A stretch of DNA of 64,000 nucleotides from JADJOY01 sp016713535 [NCBI: Deltaproteobacteria bacterium] (GCA_016713535.1 JADJOY010000040.1:1-64000), one strand, 5' to 3'. Counted from the stretch's first letter, positions 49,941 to 59,695 are shown. Numbers and translations are program-made. The notes: generated by a model from the sequence alone, not told the origin.

Positions 49941-50444
49941 ATGGTCCCGCAATGGAAGCCGCTTGCCCTCGCCGTGGCGCTGGCGGGGCTCGCTCGAGCC
50001 GCCCCCGGCGCCGAGCCCGTCACCGCCCCCGCGACGGCGCTCTCCGCGGAGGCGGCCGACGCCACGCGATTCCGGCTCGAGGCCGAACGCCGCAAGGTCG
50101 TGGCCGCGAACCTGAGCCTCACGCCTGACGAGGCGAGCGCGTTCTGGCCCACCTACGACGAGTACCGCGCTCGGATGCACGCGCTCGACGTGCGCCACCT
50201 GGCCGTTCTCGAGCGCTACGCCGAGGCCTCGAGAAACGGCACGTGGACCGACTCCCAGGCGACGTCCATGCTCGACGAGCTGCTCGCGACCGGAACCGAG
50301 CGGGCCACCACCCGCAAGGATTGGCGCGAGCGCTTCGCCAGCGTGCTACCGCCGAGGAAGGTAGTCGCCGTCTACCAGCTCGAGAATCGCCTCGACGCCG
50401 TGGTCACGCTGGGCGTGGCCTCGCAGCTACCACTCGCACAGTGA
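49941..50444 (+). CDS. Small periplasmic helical protein
   Basis: A signal peptide (ALAVALAGLARAAPGAE) precedes about 140 residues of helical sequence. The motif LTPDEASAFWPTYDEYRARM matches a broad group of secreted proteins with FWPxYxEY and a following helix. It is reminiscent of CpxP/Spy-like helical proteins but lacks LTxxQ motifs. The ATG follows GGAGGAG. Its stop overlaps the GTG of the barrel protein, so the two are coupled. Function is unknown; a chaperone or partner of the barrel is plausible. Confidence 0.65.
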   Translation: MVPQWKPLALAVALAGLARAAPGAEPVTAPATALSAEAADATRFRLEAERRKVVAANLSLTPDEASAFWPTYDEYRARMHALDVRHLAVLERYAEASRNGTWTDSQATSMLDELLATGTERATTRKDWRERFASVLPPRKVVAVYQLENRLDAVVTLGVASQLPLAQ

Positions 50445-51925
50445 CGCGCCCCCGTCCGACGAGGCTCGATCCGAGCCGGCGAGCATCGAAGCCGCTCATC
50501 ACCGTGGCGTGTCTGGTCGCGGTCCTCGTCTTCGCCGACGTCGCGCGAGCCACGAACGACTCGGCCGCCGAGGCGTCCGGCGTCGAGCCAGCCCCGGCGG
50601 CACCGGAGGCGACGGTTGCGGCCGAGAGGGCACGCCCCGACTTCATCCGCAACCGCGCTTACCTGCCGGAGTTCTTGCTCAAGGACAAGAAGGAAGGCTG
50701 GTACGTCACCGGGTTCCCCGCGATCGGCTGGGACGACGAGGAAGGGTTCGTGCTCGGCGCGATGGCCGAGGTCTACGACAACGGCTCGCGCGACGACGCC
50801 TTCTTCCGCTCCACGTCCTACCGCAAGCGCATCTCGATCGCGGCCACGTCGACCACCGAGGGCGTCCAGGACTACGGCGTCGCTCTCGACGCGCCTTACC
50901 TCGACGACTCGCCGTACCGGCTCAGGACCCGCGTCTACTACGGCCAGAACCCGCTCAACAACTACTTCGGGCGCGGCGACGAGGCGATGGGCCTGCTGCG
51001 CTTTCCGGGCTCGGAGAAGGGCTACGTCGACTACGACGAGTACGAAGCCGCGACACGCGTGGCCGTCGACGGCGAGACGTATGCCCGGTACGCGCAGTTC
51101 CTGACCCGCGAGCTGGGCGGGATCGTGATGGTCGAGCGCGACCTCGCCGGTGGCCTGGTGCGGCCGCTGATCGGGCTGCGCGTCTGGCACTCCGACATCC
51201 TCGACTACACCGGCCAGAAGGTGGACGCGATCGACTCGAGCGGTCAGAAGGTCGAGGCGATCGAGCGCCCCACGCGGATCCGCGAGGATCACGACGCCGG
51301 TCGCCTCACCGGCTTCGACGGTGGCTTCGACAACTACGTGAAGCTCGGGATCAGCGTCGACACCCGCGACTTCGAGCCCGATCCCAACGAAGGAATCCTC
51401 GGCCAGCTCACCGCCGAGCTCGCGACCAAGGCCCTCGGCTCGGATTTCGACTACCAGCGCGTCACCACCTCGCTGGCGGGCTTCCACGACCTCGCGCCGT
51501 GCGGCGAGCGGGTGGTGCTCGCAGGACGAGCGCTCTACTCGATGCAGTTCGGCGAGGTGCCGTTCTTCGCCGACAACACCCTCGCCTTCAACACCTTCGA
51601 CATCACCGGGCTCGGCGGCGGTCGCACCCTGCGCGGGTTCAAGCGCGACCGCTTCGTGGGCGACTCCGGCGCGCTCCTCGACGGCGAGGTGCGCTGGAGC
51701 CTCACCGAGTTCGAGAAGTGGGACCAGCACTTCCGGCCGATGCTCGCCGGCTTCGTCGACACCGGGCGGGTCTTCGACGGGGTCGGTTTCAGCTTGAGGA
51801 AGTGGCGAGTGGGCTACGGTGTCGGCTTCCGCTTCGCGTGGAACCTCGCGACCGTGGTCAGCTTCGACTACGGCCGTAGCGAGGAGAGCGACATCCTCTA
51901 CATGGCCTTCGGGCACCAGTTCTGA
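50441..51925 (+). CDS. Omp85-type outer-membrane beta-barrel protein
   Basis: A signal segment (LITVACLVAVLVFADVARA) and a short linker precede a 420-residue 16-strand-type barrel. FNTFDITGLGGGRTLRGFKR contains the Omp85/BamA motif RGF in lid loop 6, and the final strand ends FGHQF with a C-terminal Phe. No POTRA domain is seen, so it is a short member of the surface-antigen (D15/TamA-like) family, as often found with patatin or metallophosphatase domains, here absent. The GTG start overlaps the previous stop by two bases. Confidence 0.8.
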   Translation: MTRPRPTRLDPSRRASKPLITVACLVAVLVFADVARATNDSAAEASGVEPAPAAPEATVAAERARPDFIRNRAYLPEFLLKDKKEGWYVTGFPAIGWDDEEGFVLGAMAEVYDNGSRDDAFFRSTSYRKRISIAATSTTEGVQDYGVALDAPYLDDSPYRLRTRVYYGQNPLNNYFGRGDEAMGLLRFPGSEKGYVDYDEYEAATRVAVDGETYARYAQFLTRELGGIVMVERDLAGGLVRPLIGLRVWHSDILDYTGQKVDAIDSSGQKVEAIERPTRIREDHDAGRLTGFDGGFDNYVKLGISVDTRDFEPDPNEGILGQLTAELATKALGSDFDYQRVTTSLAGFHDLAPCGERVVLAGRALYSMQFGEVPFFADNTLAFNTFDITGLGGGRTLRGFKRDRFVGDSGALLDGEVRWSLTEFEKWDQHFRPMLAGFVDTGRVFDGVGFSLRKWRVGYGVGFRFAWNLATVVSFDYGRSEESDILYMAFGHQF

Positions 51926-52044
51926 CCGTACCGCCCCCCCCTTTCGGGCAGCCTTTCGCCCCGGCCGGAACCAGCTAAGATCCGTTGGTCCACCGGTGCG
52001 AGCGGCGGTCCCGCGCAGCGGGACGAGCCGGGGCGGGAGGGGCC

Positions 52045-53391
52045 ATGGCATCGGAATTCCGACGTGCGGCGGCGTTTGCCTGTGCGGCGCTCATGATCTT
52101 CGGCGACCTGGCGGTGGTCGCCCAGGATGCGCCACCAGCGGCCGAGCCGACCGCGACCGCGGCGGCGCCTCCACCCGTCGCGGCGCCGGTCAAGGCGAAC
52201 CCCGACCAGCTCGACTCGTTGGTGGCGCCGATCGCGCTCTATCCCGACCCGCTGCTGGCGCAGGTGCTGGTGGCCTCGACCTACCCGCTCGAGCTCATCC
52301 AGCTCCAGCAATGGCTGGCGAAGAATCCGGGTCTGAAGGACAAGGCACTGGTCGACGCCGTCGCCAAGCAACCGTGGGATCCCAGCATCCAGTCGATGGC
52401 GGCCTTCCCCGACGTGGTGAAGCGTCTCGCCGACGACATCCAGTGGACCACCGATCTCGGCAACGCGTTTCTCGCGCAGCAGCCGGAGGTCATGGACGCG
52501 GTCCAGCGGATGCGCACGAAGGCGCAAGCCAACGGTGCCTTGGTGTCGAACGAGCAGCAGACGGTCGAGACCAAGGTGATCGAGGAGAAGACCGTCATCG
52601 TGGTCGAGTCCGCGAGCCCCGAGGTCATCTACGTGCCTTCCTACAGCCCGACCTACGTCTATGGTCCTCCCATCTATCCCTACCCGCCGGTCTACTACCC
52701 GCCCTACCCGGCGGGAGCGGCGCTGGTGACGTTCGGCGTGGGGATGGCGGTGGGTGCCGCGGTGTGGGGCGGCTCGTGCTGCGGCTGCGGCTGGGGGCAC
52801 AGCGACGTCGACATCAACGTCAACAACAACTTCAACAGGGTGAACAACGTCCACGGCAGCGGCGCGAACGGGAATTGGCAGCACAACCCCACCCACCGGG
52901 GAGGCGCGCCGTATTCGGACCGCGCGACCGCGGCGAAGTACGGCGGCACGGCGCGCGGGGAGTCGCTGAGCCAACGCCAGGCCAAGGCGACGCAGCAGGG
53001 TTCGCGCCCGGCCGCAACCGCCGCCAACCGTTCCGGCGGCGCGGGGGCGGGCGATCGTTCCGGCGCGGGCGCGGGGCGCTCTCCGTCGCCGAGCGCCACC
53101 ACTCGCTCTGCCGGCGGCGGCACGAGCTGGTCCGGCGCGAGCGACCGCTCGGCCGGCGGCGGTGATCGCTCGAGTGGCGCCAGCCGCAGCAGCGGTGGTG
53201 GCGGCGAACGCGTGGGCGATCGCACCATCCCGAGCAGCGGCGGCTCCAAGGCGGGAGGATTCGGCGGAGGCTCGAGTGGCTACAGCGGGTCGAGCGCTCG
53301 GTCGGCCAGCTCGCGCGGCGCATCGAGCATGGGCGGATCCAGAGGCGCCGGACGTAGCGGCGGCGGGCGTGGCGGCGGCGGGAGACGATGA
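52045..53391 (+). CDS. DUF3300 secreted protein with Gly/Ser-rich tail
   Basis: The DUF3300 domain is complete: LDSLVAPIALYPDPLLAQVL, LAKNPGLKDKALVDAVAKQ, SPEVIYVPSYSPTYVYGPPI and PYPPVYYPPYPAGAALVTFG. A signal sequence (AAAFACAALMIFGDLAVVAQ) is present. The hydrophobic cysteine cluster GSCCGCGWGH follows, then a roughly 180-residue disordered tail rich in Gly, Ser, Arg and Ala ending GGGRGGGGRR. Its stop overlaps the DUF2950 start by four bases. Function is unknown; such proteins are expected at the cell surface. Confidence 0.9.
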   Translation: MASEFRRAAAFACAALMIFGDLAVVAQDAPPAAEPTATAAAPPPVAAPVKANPDQLDSLVAPIALYPDPLLAQVLVASTYPLELIQLQQWLAKNPGLKDKALVDAVAKQPWDPSIQSMAAFPDVVKRLADDIQWTTDLGNAFLAQQPEVMDAVQRMRTKAQANGALVSNEQQTVETKVIEEKTVIVVESASPEVIYVPSYSPTYVYGPPIYPYPPVYYPPYPAGAALVTFGVGMAVGAAVWGGSCCGCGWGHSDVDINVNNNFNRVNNVHGSGANGNWQHNPTHRGGAPYSDRATAAKYGGTARGESLSQRQAKATQQGSRPAATAANRSGGAGAGDRSGAGAGRSPSPSATTRSAGGGTSWSGASDRSAGGGDRSSGASRSSGGGGERVGDRTIPSSGGSKAGGFGGGSSGYSGSSARSASSRGASSMGGSRGAGRSGGGRGGGGRR

Positions 53392-54347
53392 CGATGGACG
53401 CGACGACTTCCAGGACGATGATTCGGACGGCACTCTTCGCCTACCTCACGTTCGCGTGTGCGACATCCCTGAGCGGGGACGCTGTCGCGGCCCCCGCGGC
53501 GGCGCAGCCGAAGGCGTTCAGCACGCCGGAGCAGGCGAGCGAGGCTCTGATCGACGCAGCCGAGCGCTTCGACGTGGACGCGCTCAAGGAGATCCTCGGC
53601 CCCGAGGGCGCCGACCTGGTCGTCACCGAGGATCCGGTCCTCGACAAGAACCGCAGCGCGGCCTTTGCCGCCCAGGCGCGCAAGCAGATGCACGTCACGC
53701 GCGACCCCGCGAAGCCGAAGCTCGCGACCCTCTCCATCGGCGACGACGGCTGGCCGGTGCCGATGCCGATCGTCGAGCGCGGCGGTAAATGGCGCTTCGA
53801 CACCAAGGCCGCGCGCGAGGAAGTCCTCTACAGGCGCATCGGGGAGAACGAGCTCGACGCCATCGACGTGTGCCGCGGCTACGTAGCAGCGCAGCTCGAG
53901 TACGCGTCGGAGAAGCACGACGGCTCGTCGGTGAACCAGTACGCTCAGCGCGTGATCAGCACCCCCGGCAAGCACGACGGACTCGCATGGCAGAACCCGG
54001 ACGGCACCTGGGAAGGTCCGGTCGGCGAAGGGATCGCGCGGGTGATCGCCGAGGGCTACCACGATCGCTACGAGCCGTTTCACGGGTACTACTTCAAGAT
54101 CCTCACCGGCCAGGGCAAGGCGGCGCCGCTCGGCGAGCTCGACTTCATGGTCAACGGCGTGATGATCGGCGGTTTCGCGCTCGTCGCCGCGCCGGCGGAC
54201 TATCGCGCGACGGGCGTCAAGACCTTCATCGTGAGCCACGACGGCGTGGTCTTCGAGAAGGACCTCGGGCCCGAGACGCTCGAGGTGTTCCGCTCGATGA
54301 CTCGCTTCGACCCCGACGACACCTGGACCCCCGTCTCCGAGTCCTGA
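53388..54347 (+). CDS. DUF2950 secreted protein
   Basis: The 319-residue protein has a signal peptide (MIRTALFAYLTFACATSLSG) and the DUF2950 signatures FSTPEQASEALIDAAERFDV, LKEILGPEGADLV, RRIGENELDAIDVCRGYVAA, EPFHGYYFKILTGQG and GGFALVAAPADYRATGVKTF. It overlaps the DUF3300 stop, so the pair is co-translated. These two families are often neighbours in Proteobacteria and Acidobacteria. The likely role is an envelope function, unknown in detail. Confidence 0.9.
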   Translation: MTMDATTSRTMIRTALFAYLTFACATSLSGDAVAAPAAAQPKAFSTPEQASEALIDAAERFDVDALKEILGPEGADLVVTEDPVLDKNRSAAFAAQARKQMHVTRDPAKPKLATLSIGDDGWPVPMPIVERGGKWRFDTKAAREEVLYRRIGENELDAIDVCRGYVAAQLEYASEKHDGSSVNQYAQRVISTPGKHDGLAWQNPDGTWEGPVGEGIARVIAEGYHDRYEPFHGYYFKILTGQGKAAPLGELDFMVNGVMIGGFALVAAPADYRATGVKTFIVSHDGVVFEKDLGPETLEVFRSMTRFDPDDTWTPVSES

Positions 54348-54414
54348 GGGGGCCCGGCGGGCGGCGACGCTCCACCGCCCGCCCGGAGGCCCCTCGTTGC
54401 GCGGGTCGTGCCGC

Positions 54415-55863
54415 TCAGGGCGCGGCTTCGATGGCCTTGGCGGCGCCCGGGATGGCGACCGAACCGAAATACGCCTCCTTGGCGATGCCAGCCGCCTGGG
54501 TCAGGAAGAACGGCGGAGCCGACTCCTTGGCGAGGGACTCCGCGCGCGCCTGGAGTTCCTTCACGATCTCGGGATTCGCACTCGCGACGTTGGCCTTCTC
54601 ACCCGGATCCCGGGCCAGGTCGTAGAGCTCGACCCGCGACGGCAGCAACGCCCACCACACCAGCTTCCAGTTGCCCTTGCGCACGGCGGCGCGGAACGGC
54701 TCGATTCCGTACACCACCTCGGTGCGCGGCGAAGGCTTGCCGGCGGCGATCGTGTCCCACGCGTCCAGGCCGTCGAGCGGCTTGCCACCGGCGGTGGACG
54801 CGCCGGCGAGCCCCGCGAGGGTCGGGTACATGTCCACCTGGTGGAGGGGTTGATCCACCACCGTCCCGGCGGCGATGTGTCCGGGCCAGTTGACCAGTGA
54901 GACCACCCGCGTGCCGCCCTCGTAGAGCGTCCCCTTCCCTTCTCGCCACGGGCCGTTGTCCGCGGGGGTCGTCCCTCCCGAGGTGTCGACCTCACCGGTG
55001 AACTTGGGGTCGCGCGGACCGCCGTTGTCGCTCGCGAACACGATCAGGGTGTTCTCGCGCATCTTGCGATCCTCGAGGGCCTTCACGACGCGCCCGATCT
55101 GGTCGTCGAGGGCGGTCACCATCGCCGCGTAGGTGCGGCGGTTGGTGTCCGCGATCGACCCGTACCGATCGACGTACTCCTGCGGCGCCTGGTAGGGCGC
55201 GTGTGGCGCGGTGAACGTGAGATAGAGGAACAGCGGCTTCGAGGTGTCGTGGGCGCCGATCTGCTTCACCGCCTCGTCGCCGATCAGCTGCGTCGCGTAG
55301 CCCTTCTCGTCGAGCGGCTCACCCTCCCGGAACCAGTCGACGACCCCGTGGGCGGAGTGGGTGTAGTAGTCGATCTCCCCGAGCAGCGCGCCGTACTGGC
55401 GGTCGAAGCCGCGACTCTGCGGCCAGTACTTCTTGTCGGCGTGGCCGAGGTGCCACTTCCCGACGATCGACGTCTGGTAACCCGCTTCCGCGAGGGACTG
55501 CGGCAGCAGGCGCTCGTCGGTCGGCAACCCGTACGTGCCCGCGGACGGGATCACCGCCGTCTGCAGCCCGTAGCGGTGCGGATACCGCCCGGTCATGAGG
55601 GCCGCCCGCGACGGCGTGCACATGGGCTGCGTGTAGAACTGCTCGAGTCGCGCTCCGCCCTTGGCGAGCGAGTCGATGTGCGGCGTCTGGATGTCGGAGC
55701 CGTGGAAGCCGACGTCTTTCCAGCCCAGATCGTCGGCGAGGACATAGACGACGTTGGGACGCGACCCCGCGTCCTTCGTCGCCGCCCGGCTCACCGCCGG
55801 TGCCACGACGATCATCCCCACGAGCAACAGCCACCTCGACACGATGTGTCGCTTCACGCGCAT
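54415..55863 (-). CDS. Type I sulfatase (formylglycine-dependent)
   Basis: The enzyme hydrolyses sulfate esters in the periplasm. NVVYVLADDLGWKDVGFHGS gives the metal-binding aspartates, MCTPSRAALMTGRYPHRYG contains the C-x-P-S-R formylglycine site, VGKWHLGHADKKYW is the second sulfatase signature, and VFASDNGGPRD supplies the C-terminal metal ligands. A signal peptide (SRWLLLVGMIVVAPAVSRAA) precedes it. The ATG at 55863 lies only one base after AGGAG, so the GTG at 55857 is an alternative start with better spacing. No maturase gene adjoins it, but other radical SAM proteins exist in the window. Confidence 0.92.
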   Translation of the reverse strand: MRVKRHIVSRWLLLVGMIVVAPAVSRAATKDAGSRPNVVYVLADDLGWKDVGFHGSDIQTPHIDSLAKGGARLEQFYTQPMCTPSRAALMTGRYPHRYGLQTAVIPSAGTYGLPTDERLLPQSLAEAGYQTSIVGKWHLGHADKKYWPQSRGFDRQYGALLGEIDYYTHSAHGVVDWFREGEPLDEKGYATQLIGDEAVKQIGAHDTSKPLFLYLTFTAPHAPYQAPQEYVDRYGSIADTNRRTYAAMVTALDDQIGRVVKALEDRKMRENTLIVFASDNGGPRDPKFTGEVDTSGGTTPADNGPWREGKGTLYEGGTRVVSLVNWPGHIAAGTVVDQPLHQVDMYPTLAGLAGASTAGGKPLDGLDAWDTIAAGKPSPRTEVVYGIEPFRAAVRKGNWKLVWWALLPSRVELYDLARDPGEKANVASANPEIVKELQARAESLAKESAPPFFLTQAAGIAKEAYFGSVAIPGAAKAIEAAP

Positions 55864-55973
55864 TCTCCTTTTGACAGCCCCTGGGCAGTCGCCGCCCCGG
55901 CCGATGGAAGTCCGCGATCTTACACGCGAGACTCGTGGAACGATACGCCCGCGTACCCACCGATTCGCGCGGC

Positions 55974-57116
55974 TCAGGCACGCAACGGCGCGGGCCCGAC
56001 GGCGAAGATCTCGACGCGACCACCGCGCCCACGAAGCTCGACCTCGCCGATCGCCTCGATGGCGAGATCCGGCGTGGCCGGCAACAGCTCGCGGACCGCT
56101 CGCGAGATCAGCAGGCGACGACCGAGCGGGTTGCACTGCGACTGGATACGCGCGGCGATGTGCAGGACCTCGCTCAGGTAGACGATGTCGCGCTTCACCA
56201 CGCCGATCTCGGCCGCCATCACCACGCCAGCGTTGACGCCCGCCTTGAAGCGCGGCACCTCGCCGTATTCCGAGAGGTAGTGCGCCGCGCGCTCGTCGAG
56301 GGTGCGGTCGAAGTCGGCGAGCACCCGGACGCAGTTGCCGTCACGCGCCGCGGCCTCCGGCCACCAGGTCAGCACCGCCTCGTCGCCTACGTACTGGTAG
56401 ATCTCGGCGTCGTGGCGTACCGCGGCCTCGGTGAGGTCGCGGAAGCAATCCTGGATGAGCCGGCAGTAGCGCTCGTGACCGAGTCGCTCGGCGTGGCGGG
56501 TCGAGCCGTTGAGGTCGAGGAACAGGAACACCCGCTCCTCGGCCCGCGGGCGGCGGTAGTAGCCGAGCATCACGTTGCGGAGAACCCGTGGCCCGACCAT
56601 GATCGAAACCTGACGCGCGAAGCCGAGGACCAGCGTCACGACCCCGACGTAAAGCAGGAGCGGAACCACCCGTCCGCTGCCCAGGAACTCGACCGACGAC
56701 GAGCTCCAGGTCCCCGCCTGCTGTGCGCCGAGCGCGACGTTGGCCAGCGACGACGCCCGCGCCGTGAGCGCCCTGGCGAGGAGCATCACCGCGAGCTTGA
56801 CCCCGAGCAGGAACACGAAAGACCGCGAACGGACCTGGGGGCGGTCCGACCACCGGTTCACCGCGGCGAAGAGCCCGCCCCACAGCACTCCGAGCGCTCC
56901 CAGCATCAGCGCCGCGGAGGCCGGGTGGGTGCCCCAGCTAGCCGGCAGCGGCCCCTTCCGGCCCATCACCAGGATGAGCAGGTAGAGCGCGAGGGCTGCG
57001 GTCCACGCGCCGATGGCGCGCAGCAGCTCGGTGGGCACGGCCAAGCGTTGGTTCCCGCCGGCGCGGCCCGGCCGAGCGCCGGCCTCGTCCGCCGGATGCG
57101 ACGAGCGGTCCGTCAC
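55974..57116 (-). CDS. Membrane-bound class III adenylate/guanylate cyclase
   Basis: The protein makes a cyclic nucleotide. The N-terminal 190 residues contain four hydrophobic helices (LLRAIGAWTAALALYLLILV, SAALMLGALGVLWGGLFAAV, FVFLLGVKLAVMLLARAL, LLLYVGVVTLVLGFARQV). The cyclase domain has metal-binding FLDLNGSTRHAERLG, YQYVGDEAVLTWWPE, and the C-terminal AGVNAGVVMAAEIGVVKRDI and LHIAARIQSQCNPL. Conserved Asp residues of both metal sites are visible, so it should be active. ATP or GTP preference is unclear. It starts inside the end of the M48 protease gene (four-base overlap). Confidence 0.85.
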   Translation of the reverse strand: MTDRSSHPADEAGARPGRAGGNQRLAVPTELLRAIGAWTAALALYLLILVMGRKGPLPASWGTHPASAALMLGALGVLWGGLFAAVNRWSDRPQVRSRSFVFLLGVKLAVMLLARALTARASSLANVALGAQQAGTWSSSSVEFLGSGRVVPLLLYVGVVTLVLGFARQVSIMVGPRVLRNVMLGYYRRPRAEERVFLFLDLNGSTRHAERLGHERYCRLIQDCFRDLTEAAVRHDAEIYQYVGDEAVLTWWPEAAARDGNCVRVLADFDRTLDERAAHYLSEYGEVPRFKAGVNAGVVMAAEIGVVKRDIVYLSEVLHIAARIQSQCNPLGRRLLISRAVRELLPATPDLAIEAIGEVELRGRGGRVEIFAVGPAPLRA

Positions 57117-58633
57117 TCGTGAGCGCCGGGCTTGCCGGTGGCGGACCCCCGGTAGGGCTCGGTCACCGCGACCTTGATCCGCTCGCCGCCCGCGACCGGC
57201 GCCGAGGAGCCGAGCCGGTTGGCCATCGCGACGTAGCTCGGCGACCAGCTCGAGCGGGCGCGATCGACGAGCGCCTGCGCGGTCTCGCTGGCGCGCGCGG
57301 TCACGAGCCGCAGCCGGTCCTCGCGGATCGACGCGCGCTCGCTCGGATCGAGAGGGCCGAAGCTCTCGGCCACGTCGTCGAACACGCCACGCATCGCGGG
57401 CGCGCGGTCGGGGCTCGCGATGCCGGCGATCTCGTAGACCCGCCCGCGATAGGCAATCCAGGTCAGGTACGCGGAGACCGGTCCGTCGTCGGTGCGGGCG
57501 CGAATGTCGGCCCGCGCCGCCTTTCGGCCTCCCACCGTGACCGCCTTGGTCTCGCGCACCACGGGAGCGTTGGCGCGCGCCTCGAGCGCGCGAGCGCCGG
57601 CCATGGGATCGTCGCTCTCGGCGACGATCCGCACGATCGCCGCCGCGTCGCCCGGCTTGGCGGTCGCGAGGATCGCGCTCGGGCTGTTCTCGGTCTTCCA
57701 GCCCTCGGGGAAGCGCACGTGGAAGTCGAGGTCGGGGTGCAGGAAGGTCCGCCCGGAGAAGACCCCCTTGGAGGCGGGATCGCCGACCACGAGCCCGTCG
57801 AAGTGGTCCACGAAGTCGTTGCGGCTGGCGGCGATCGGGGTGCCCGCGGCGCGGGTCAGCGTACGCGCGAAGGCGACGCTCTCCTTCGCACGCTCGGCGC
57901 TGGCGGGGTGGGAGTCGAACCAGCTCGGGCGGCGCTGCGAGCCGCGCGTCAGCTCCTCCCGGCCCATGGTGTCGAAGGCGCGCGCCAGCGCGCCGGGGTC
58001 GTAGCCTGCGGCGGCGGCCATCTGCTGACCGATGCGATCGGCGTCGCTCTCCTGGCTGCGGCTGTAGGGCGCGGAGATCGCCTCGCTGGCGAGGCTACCG
58101 ACGCCGCCCACGAGCGCGCCGATGCGCGGGAAGACGATCCCGGTCACCGCTCCCGGGATCGCGGTCAGCACCGAGAGCGGGCCCACCTTCGAGATCCGCT
58201 GCGCCGCGTGCCGCGCGGCGACGTGCGCGACCTCGTGGCCGAGGATGCAAGCGAGCTCGTCCTCGCCGTTCAAGAGCGCGAGGATGCCGCGGGACACGTA
58301 GACGTAGCCGCCCGGCAGCGCGAAGGCGTTGGGCTCGCTCTCGTCGACGACCTGGAAGCGGTAGCGGATGCCCTTGCGGGGGGAGTGGGCCGCGACCCGT
58401 TCGCCCACCTGCGCGACGTACGCCGTCAGCGGCCCGTCCTCGACGATCCCGATGCTGGTCTCGATCTCGCGCGCCGCCTCGGCCCCCGCCTTGGCCTCGG
58501 TCTCCTCCGAGATCAGCGACACCTCGGGTGTGCCGGTGACCGGGTTGAGCGCGCAGCTCGCCAGCAGCGAGGCGGCCAGCAGACCACGGGCAACACGCGT
58601 CACTCGGGCACCGCGCGAATTCGATCGAGACAT
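57113..58633 (-). CDS. M48-family metalloprotease lipoprotein
   Basis: The zinc-binding HEVAH motif (ACILGHEVAHVAARHAAQRI) and the distal Glu in SRSQESDADRIGQQM identify an M48 (BepA/LoiP-like) protease. GLLAASLLASCALNP is a lipoprotein signal. NAFALPGGYVYVSRG is a conserved feature of periplasmic M48 proteins. A C-terminal half (about 200 residues) has beta-rich LHPDLDFHVRFPEGWKTENS and repeated SEED-like segments that could bind substrate or peptidoglycan. It is probably an outer-membrane quality-control protease. The cyclase gene overlaps its 3' end. Confidence 0.88.
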   Translation of the reverse strand: MSRSNSRGARVTRVARGLLAASLLASCALNPVTGTPEVSLISEETEAKAGAEAAREIETSIGIVEDGPLTAYVAQVGERVAAHSPRKGIRYRFQVVDESEPNAFALPGGYVYVSRGILALLNGEDELACILGHEVAHVAARHAAQRISKVGPLSVLTAIPGAVTGIVFPRIGALVGGVGSLASEAISAPYSRSQESDADRIGQQMAAAAGYDPGALARAFDTMGREELTRGSQRRPSWFDSHPASAERAKESVAFARTLTRAAGTPIAASRNDFVDHFDGLVVGDPASKGVFSGRTFLHPDLDFHVRFPEGWKTENSPSAILATAKPGDAAAIVRIVAESDDPMAGARALEARANAPVVRETKAVTVGGRKAARADIRARTDDGPVSAYLTWIAYRGRVYEIAGIASPDRAPAMRGVFDDVAESFGPLDPSERASIREDRLRLVTARASETAQALVDRARSSWSPSYVAMANRLGSSAPVAGGERIKVAVTEPYRGSATGKPGAHE

Positions 58634-58700
58634 GAACGGCTCCGACGAGGAGGGCGCACGACGTCCTTGCCGTGCGCCCTCGAATATGGACCGGATCGGC

Positions 58701-59420
58701 TCAGTTCGTCGCCGAAGAGGCCTTCGCGATGGCGCTCACCAGCGGCTCCGCCGCGGGGTTCGTCGCGGTTCCCTTGATCAGGATGTCGGTCGGCGTCACT
58801 TCCTGACCGTAGAAAGCCTTGTTCCAGCCCGGCTTCGTCTTCACGAGGGATCCCTCGAGGGAGATCCCCGCGTAGGCCCCCTTGGAGCGACTGTACGAGA
58901 CGATGTCGGCGCTCAGCCCCGCCGTCGAGGCTTCTGCACCCGCACCGACGGGTCCGACCGCCATGCCGACATCCGCGCCGAGCTTCAAGGAGTCGGACAG
59001 CAGCGCGCTCACTCCACGGTCGGAGAGTGCGACCAGGACGACCTCGGACGCGTCGCCGCCCGCCTGCAGCCCGAAGCTCACGTCGCCGATCGTGTAGAAG
59101 GCCGGCGAGGACCACTTCCCGCTCGCCGAGTCCTTCGCCACGAAAACCCCGCTCCCCCCGGACGCTCCGACCACGAACGCGCCCCGGATCACCTGCGGTG
59201 CGACGAACACACCCTTGGCGCGCTTGAGGAGATCGTGCATCGGCTTCATCTGCGGGTCCGCGACGAACGTATCGAACGTGAGCTTCGCCTTCTCCACGAG
59301 CTGCTTGGTCTCGAGCGCGTCGTCCGCGCGTGCCGGCGCAGAGGCCGCGGCGCACACGATCAGTGCCGCGAAGGCTCGCGCGGTCGATCTCCATCCCGCG
59401 CCACGTGTTCGGTCGAGCAT
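58701..59420 (-). CDS. SYLF (Ysc84-like) lipid-binding domain protein
   Basis: The 239-residue protein begins with a signal peptide (FAALIVCAAASAPARA) and has the SYLF pattern MHDLLKRAKGVFVAPQVIRG, GVFVAKDSASGKWSSPAFYT, SFGLQAGGDASEVVLVALSD and DVGMAVGPVGAGAEASTAGL. SYLF domains bind phosphoinositides in eukaryotes; in bacteria they are exported proteins of unknown function. The ATG follows GGAGGAGGAAT. It may be related to the similar gene at the right edge of the window. Confidence 0.88.
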   Translation of the reverse strand: MLDRTRGAGWRSTARAFAALIVCAAASAPARADDALETKQLVEKAKLTFDTFVADPQMKPMHDLLKRAKGVFVAPQVIRGAFVVGASGGSGVFVAKDSASGKWSSPAFYTIGDVSFGLQAGGDASEVVLVALSDRGVSALLSDSLKLGADVGMAVGPVGAGAEASTAGLSADIVSYSRSKGAYAGISLEGSLVKTKPGWNKAFYGQEVTPTDILIKGTATNPAAEPLVSAIAKASSATN

Positions 59421-59695
59421 GATTCCTCCTCCTTCGTGAGAGTGGACTCCGGGACGCGCGCGTCACCCCGACTCGCGCGTGATCACACCAGAGTGAGCGG
59501 ACCTCGAAGCGGCCCGCCTGCCGAGCCTACCCGAGGTGAACCGGTCCCCAGGTCTCGCGCCATCGAGCGGCTCGAGGATCCTACGTCCACCGAGAGCGAA
59601 CGAGACGGGGGCGATCGCGATGGCCGCGTCGACATGATCTACTCCACCCACGAGCCGCGGTCGTCGTGGCTTGCACCCCCTCGGATCGGACGGCG

